DNA of 64,000 bases from the NCBI RefSeq assembly GCF_029227915.1, contig NC_079875.1, forward strand, positions 41,623,201 to 41,687,200. Direction: 5' to 3'. The position numbers and the translations under genes were made by a program. How positions within the stretch are numbered: position 1 is the stretch's first letter; each line of letters opens with the position of its first letter. The notes beneath the pieces are model-generated. The model had not been told where the DNA came from and ran no database searches. It worked only from the letters and a program-made list of their open reading frames with translations. Positions 59,082-64,000 of the stretch are shown piece after piece. Origin of the DNA: Hydractinia symbiolongicarpus. Its lineage: Eukaryota; Cnidaria; Hydrozoa; Anthoathecata; Hydractiniidae.

Positions 59082-61110
59082 GACTATACGGGCCAAGCCC
59101 GTGATTTACGGGAAATCGCGGGTTTTCATTTGCCGGCGATTAAACCCCTTTCATTAAGCGTCTCATCAAAAATGAAAACATTTTTGAAAACTGCAAGTCT
59201 CATGCGTTATAGTGGAGAGAAAATAATTCAAAAAATTGTTCGGGAAATGAGTTTACTCACAGGGTACTTTCTTTGTATACTTTTGACTATACGGGCCGAG
59301 TCCGGGGTTTACGGGAAATGGCGGGTTTTCGTTTGCTGGCGATTAAACTTCTTTTATTCAGCGTCTCATTAAAAATGACAACATTTTTGAAAACTACAAG
59401 TCTCATGCATTTTAGTGGTGAAAAGATAATTTAAAAAATCGTTTTGGAAATGAGTTTACTCCCTGGGTACTTTTTTTGTATACATTCGACTATACGGGCC
59501 AAGCCCGGGATTTACGGGAAATCGCGGGTTTTCGTTAGCCGGCGATTAAACCACATTCATTAAGCGTCTTATCAAAAATGAAAACATTTCTGAAAACTAC
59601 AAGTCTCATACGTTTTAGTGGTAAAAAAATAATTTTAAAAATCGTTCGGGAAGTGAGTTTACTCCCTGGGTACTTTCTTTGTATACTTTTGACTATACGG
59701 GCCGAGTCCGGGATTTACAGGAAATCGCGGGTTTTCGTTTACCGGCGATTAAAACTATTTCATTAAGCGTCTCATTAAAAATGACAACATTTTTGAAAAC
59801 TACAAGTCTCATGCGTTTTAGTGGTGAAAAGATAATTTAAAAAATCGTTTTGGAAATGAGTTTACTCCCTGGGTACTTTCTTTGTATACATTCGACTATA
59901 CGGGCCAAGCCCGGGATTTACGGGAAATCGCGGGTTTTCGTTAGCCGGCGATTAAACCACATTCATTAAGCGTCTCAACAAAAATGAAAACATTTCTGAA
60001 AACTACAAGTCTCTTACGTTTTAGTGGTGAAAAATGAATTTTAAAAATCGTTCGGGAAATGAGTTTACTCCCTGGGTACTTTCTTTGTATACTTTTGACT
60101 ATACGGGCCGAGTCCGGGATTTACAAGAAATCGCGGGTTTTCGTTTGCCGGCGATTAAAACTCTTTCATTAAGCGTCTCTTTAAAAATGAAACATTTTTA
60201 AAAACTACAAGTCTCATTCGTTCTAGTGGTGCAGAAATAATTTGAAAAATCGTTCGGTAAATCAGTTTACTCCCTGGGTACTTTCTTTAGATACATTCAA
60301 CTATACGGGCCAAGCCCGGGATTTACGGGAAATCGCGGGTTTTCGTTTGCAGGCAATTAAACTTCTTTTATTCAGCGTCTCATCAAAAATGAAAACACTT
60401 TTGAAAACTGCAAGTCTCATGCGTTTTATTGGTGACAAAATAATTTAAAAAATCGTTTGGGAAATGAGTTTACTCCCTGGGTACTTTCTTTGTATACTTT
60501 TGACAATACGGGTCAAGCCCGGGATTTACGGGCAATCGTGGGTTTTCGTTTGCCGGCGATTAAACTTCTTTTATTCAGCGTCTCATCAAAAATGAAAACA
60601 TTTTTGTAAACTAAAAGTCTCATGCGTTTTAGTGGTGAAAAAATAATTCAAAAAATCGTTCGGGAAATGAGTTTACTCCCTGGGTACTTTCTTTGTATAC
60701 ATTCGACTATACGAGCCAAGCCCGGGATATACGGGAAATCGCGGGTTTTCTTTTGTCGGCGATTAAACCTCTTTCATTAAGCGTCTCATTAAAAATGAAA
60801 ACATTTTTGAAAACTACAAGTCTCATTCGTTATAGTGGTGCAGAAATAATTTGAAAAATCGTTCGGGAAATCAGTTTACTCCCTGGGTACTTTTTTTAGA
60901 TACATTCAACTATACGGGCCAAGCCCGGGATTTACGGGAAATCGCGGGTTTTCGTTTGCCGGCGATTAAACTTCTTTTATTCAGCGTCTCATCAAAAATG
61001 AAAACACTTTTAAAAACTACAAGTCTTATGCGTTTTAGTGGTGAAAAAATAACTTAAAAAATCGTTCTGGAAATGAGTTTACTCACAGGGTACTTTCTTT
61101 GTATACATTC
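59082..61110 (+). repeat. 2029-bp 10-mer HOR copy 1
   Basis: Order is G-F-At-J-An-B-C-D-E-C/H at 59082, 59285, 59488, 59691, 59894, 60097, 60299, 60502, 60705 and 60908. The last monomer is C up to about ACACTTTTAAAAAC and H afterwards (TCTTATG, ATAACTTAAAAAATCG). It is the junction monomer of the duplication. Confidence 0.9.
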
Positions 61111-63139
61111 GACTATACGGGCCAAGCCCGTGATTTACGGGAAATCGCGGGTTTTCATTTGCCGGCGATTAAACCCCTTTCATTAAGCGTCTCATCAAAA
61201 ATGAAAACATTTTTGAAAACTGCAAGTCTCATGCGTTATAGTGGAGAGAAAATAATTCAAAAAATCGTTCGGGAAATGAGTTTACTCACAGGGTACTTTC
61301 TTTGTATACTTTTGACTATACGGGCCGAGTCCGGGGTTTACGGGAAATGGCGGGTTTTCGTTTGCTGGCGATTAAACTTCTTTTATTCAGCGTCTCATTA
61401 AAAATGACAACATTTTTGAAAACTACAAGTCTCATGCATTTTAGTGGTGAAAAGATAATTTAAAAAATCGTTTTGGAAATGAGTTTACTCCCTGGGTACT
61501 TTTTTTGTATACATTCGACTATACGGGCCAAGCCCGGGATTTACGGGAAATCGCGGGTTTTCGTTAGCCGGCGATTAAACCACATTCATTAAGCGTCTTA
61601 TCAAAAATGAAAACATTTCTGAAAACTACAAGTCTCATACGTTTTAGTGGTAAAAAAATAATTTTAAAAATCGTTCGGGAAGTGAGTTTACTCCCTGGGT
61701 ACTTTCTTTGTATACTTTTGACTATACGGGCCGAGTCCGGGATTTACAGGAAATCGCGGGTTTTCGTTTACCGGCGATTAAAACTATTTCATTAAGCGTC
61801 TCATTAAAAATGACAACATTTTTGAAAACTACAAGTCTCATGCGTTTTAGTGGTGAAAAGATAATTTAAAAAATCGTTTTGGAAATGAGTTTACTCCCTG
61901 GGTACTTTCTTTGTATACATTCGACTATACCGGCCAAGCCCGGGATTTACGGGAAATCGCGGGTTTTCGTTAGCCGGCGATTAAACCACATTCATTAAGC
62001 GTCTCAACAAAAATGAAAACATTTCTGAAAACTACAAGTCTCTTACGTTTTAGTGGTGAAAAATGAATTTTAAAAATCGTTCGGGAAATGAGTTTACTCC
62101 CTGGGTACTTTCTTTGTATACTTTTGACTATACGGGCCGAGTCCGGGATTTACAAGAAATCGCGGGTTTTCGTTTGCCGGCGATTAAAACTCTTTCATTA
62201 AGCGTCTCTTTAAAAATGAAACATTTTTAAAAACTACAAGTCTCATTCGTTCTAGTGGTGCAGAAATAATTTGAAAAATCGTTCGGTAAATCAGTTTACT
62301 CCCTGGGTACTTTCTTTAGATACATTCAACTATACGGGCCAAGCCCGGGATTTACGGGAAATCGCGGGTTTTCGTTTGCAGGCAATTAAACTTCTTTTAT
62401 TCAGCGTCTCATCAAAAATGAAAACACTTTTGAAAACTGCAAGTCTCATGCGTTTTATTGGTGACAAAATAATTTAAAAAATCGTTTGGGAAATGAGTTT
62501 ACTCCCTGGGTACTTTCTTTGTATACTTTTGACAATACGGGTCAAGCCCGGGATTTACGGGCAATCGTGGGTTTTCGTTTGCCGGCGATTAAACTTCTTT
62601 TATTCAGCGTCTCATCAAAAATGAAAACATTTTTGTAAACTACAAGTCTCATGCGTTTTAGTGGTGAAAAAATAATTCAAAAAATCGTTCGGGAAATGAG
62701 TTTACTCCCTGGGTACTTTCTTTGTATACATTCGACTATACGAGCCAAGCCCGGGATATACGGGAAATCGCGGGTTTTCTTTTGTCGGCGATTAAACCTC
62801 TTTCATTAAGCGTCTCATTAAAAATGAAAACATTTTTGAAAACTACAAGTCTCATTCGTTATAGTGGTGCAGAAATAATTTGAAAAATCGTTCGGGAAAT
62901 CAGTTTACTCCCTGGGTACTTTTTTTAGATACATTCAACTATACGGGCCAAGCCCGGGATTTACGGGAAATCGCGGGTTTTCGTTTGCCGGCGATTAAAC
63001 TTCTTTTATTCAGCGTCTCATCAAAAATGAAAACACTTTTGAAAACTACAAGTCTCATGCGTTTTTGTGCTGACAAAATAATTTAAAAAATCGTTTGGGA
63101 AATGAGTTTACTCCCTGGGTACTTTCTTTGTATACTTTT
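61111..63139 (+). repeat. 2029-bp 10-mer HOR copy 2
   Basis: Across the first nine monomers I found three differences from copy 1: AAATTGTTC/AAATCGTTC, TATACGGGCC/TATACCGGCC and CTAAAAGTCTC/CTACAAGTCTC. The tenth monomer (62937) is Cx throughout. Shared private variants include GGGAAGTGAG and CATGCATTTTAG. Confidence 0.9.
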
Positions 63140-64000
63140 GACAATACGGGTCAAGCCCGGGATTTACGGGAAATCGTGGGTTTTCGTTTGCCGGCGATTA
63201 AACTTCTTTTATACAGTGTCTCATCAAAAATGAAAACATTTTTGTAAACTACAAGTGGCATGCGTTTTAGTAGTGAAAAAATAATTCAAAAAATCGTTCG
63301 GGAAATGAGTTTACTCCCTGGGTACTTTCTTTGTATACATTCGACTATACGAGCCAAGCCCGGGATATACGGGAAATCGCGGGTTTTCTTTTGTCGGCGA
63401 TTAAAGCTCTTTCATTAAGCGTCTCATTAAAAATGAAAACATTTTTGAAAACTACAAGTCTCATTCGTTCTAGTGGTGCAATAATAATTTGAAAAATCGT
63501 TCGGAAAATCAGTTTACTCCCTGGGTACTTTCTTTAGATACATTCAACTATACGGGCCAAGCCCGGGATTTACGGGAAATCGCGGGTTTTCGTTTGCCGG
63601 CGATTAAACTTCTTTTATTCAGCGTCTCATCAAAAATGAAAACACTTTTGAAAACTACAAGTCTCATGCGTTTTAGTGGTGACAAAATAATTTAAAAAAT
63701 CGTTTGGGAAATGAGTTTACTCCCTGGGTGCTTTCTTTGTATACTTTTGACAATACGGGACAAGCCTGGGATTTACGGGAAATCGTTGGTTTTCGTTTGC
63801 CGGCGATTAAACTTCTTTTATTCAGCGTCTCATCAAAAATGAAAACATTTTTGAAAACTACAAGTCTTATGCGTTTCAGTGGTGAAAAAATAATTTAAAA
63901 AATCGTTCTGGAAATGAGTTTACTCACAGGGTACTTTCTTTGTATACATTCGACTATACGGGCCAAGCCCGTGATTTACGGGAAATCGTTGGTTTTCGTT
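63140..64000 (+). repeat. Array continues to the window edge (D-E-C-L-L2 partial)
   Basis: Starts at 63140, 63343, 63546, 63749 and 63952. The last monomer is cut after 49 bases, so the array goes on beyond the window. The segment matches 51416-52275 at offsets of 11,724 and 11,725 bp. Confidence 0.9.

Larger units (their letters stand above)
1..64000 (+). repeat. 203-bp satellite array with multi-level higher-order repeats
   Basis: The window is built from a single monomer family, with monomers starting at GACTATACGGG (or GACAATACGGG, AACTATACGGG, GACTATACGAG). Starts fall at 1, 204, 406, 609, 812, 1014 and so on to 63952 without a break in register. I count 316 full copies. Lengths are mostly 203 bp; B-type copies lose one A (202), E-type copies gain one A (204), and seven copies lack 23 bp (180). 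All copies have the same orientation. No stretch over 20-30 bp falls outside the consensus, so no transposon, gene or spacer is embedded. Long homogeneous HOR arrays of this kind are typical of centromeric or pericentromeric heterochromatin in eukaryotes. That location is inference, as nothing here proves kinetochore function. I do not recognise the family as a named satellite; it is not alpha satellite (171 bp). Confidence 0.97.

Noticed and set aside
1-64000. CRISPR array
   Set aside because: The repeat unit is 203 bp with no unique spacers. Variation is spread along the monomer and no cas genes are present.
1-64000. rDNA intergenic spacer subrepeats
   Set aside because: Spacer subrepeats seldom exceed a few kb and are flanked by rRNA genes. 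No rRNA-like sequence occurs in 64 kb.
1-64000. Human or primate alpha satellite
   Set aside because: The period is 203 and not 171 bp, and no alpha-satellite consensus blocks or true CENP-B boxes are seen.
1-64000. Tandemly arrayed small RNA or tRNA genes
   Set aside because: I looked for A/B-box-like and cloverleaf patterns and for T-run terminators after a structured segment; none is consistent across monomers.

Overview
The whole window is one uninterrupted satellite DNA array. I count 316 complete monomers plus a 49-base partial monomer at the right edge. All are head-to-tail in the same orientation, with a basic period of 203 bp (length classes 180, 202, 203 and 204 bp). I find no protein-coding gene, RNA gene, transposon, inversion or unique-sequence insertion. 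The phase can be followed from GACTATACGGG at base 1 to the last monomer start at 63952. This points to a eukaryotic heterochromatic region, most likely centromeric or pericentromeric, from a long-read assembly. The species cannot be read from the sequence. Monomer 1 is 38% G+C (78/203) with 12 CpGs, about 1.6 times expectation, which argues mildly against long exposure to dense CpG methylation.

Each monomer has two parts. A GC-rich segment of about 60 bp carries four CGGG motifs spaced 11, 9 and 10 bp apart and an imperfect palindrome. An AT-rich remainder carries a second palindrome around the ATG of CAAAAATG. I sorted monomers by diagnostic bases into classes that I name A, Adel, Ak, At, An, B, C, Cx, D, E, F, G, G2, H, J, K, L and L2. 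A slash marks a chimera of two classes. Adjacent classes differ clearly (monomers 1 and 2 differ at 22 of 203 positions), while copies of the same class in neighbouring units are almost identical. This is the signature of higher-order repeats (HORs).

Local HORs run from trimers to 13-mers: 12/13-mer at 1-5024; 7-mer x2 at 6039-8876; 8-mer at 9485-13746 with an internal 5-mer duplication; 7-mer at 15371-18007; trimers at 20241-21458; 4-mers of 789 bp at 23083 and 24887; trimer x6 at 27681-31328; 9-mer at 32343-35791; 6-, 7- and 8-mers at 36198-42490; 8-mer at 43099-45534; 7-mer x3.6 at 45941-51009; 8-mer at 52024-54459; 10-mer of 2007 bp x2 at 54460-58473; 10-mer of 2029 bp x2 at 59082-63139.

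Above this lies a third level. Five class-defined domains recur in the same order: (1) Adel-rich, 1-6038; (2) K-rich, 6039-9484; (3) G-F-Ak, 9485-13746; (4) At-J-An-Cx, 13747-21458; (5) L-G2-H-G, 21459-24480. They recur as 24481-26869, 26870-35588, 35589-42490, 42491-52023 and 52024-54459. A third round begins at 54460, but there domains 2 and 3 are missing before the window ends. I read this as an older super-repeat of about 25-30 kb whose parts were later amplified independently by unequal exchange.

The many short open frames (up to 185 codons, almost all on the + strand) come from the repeat itself and are not genes.
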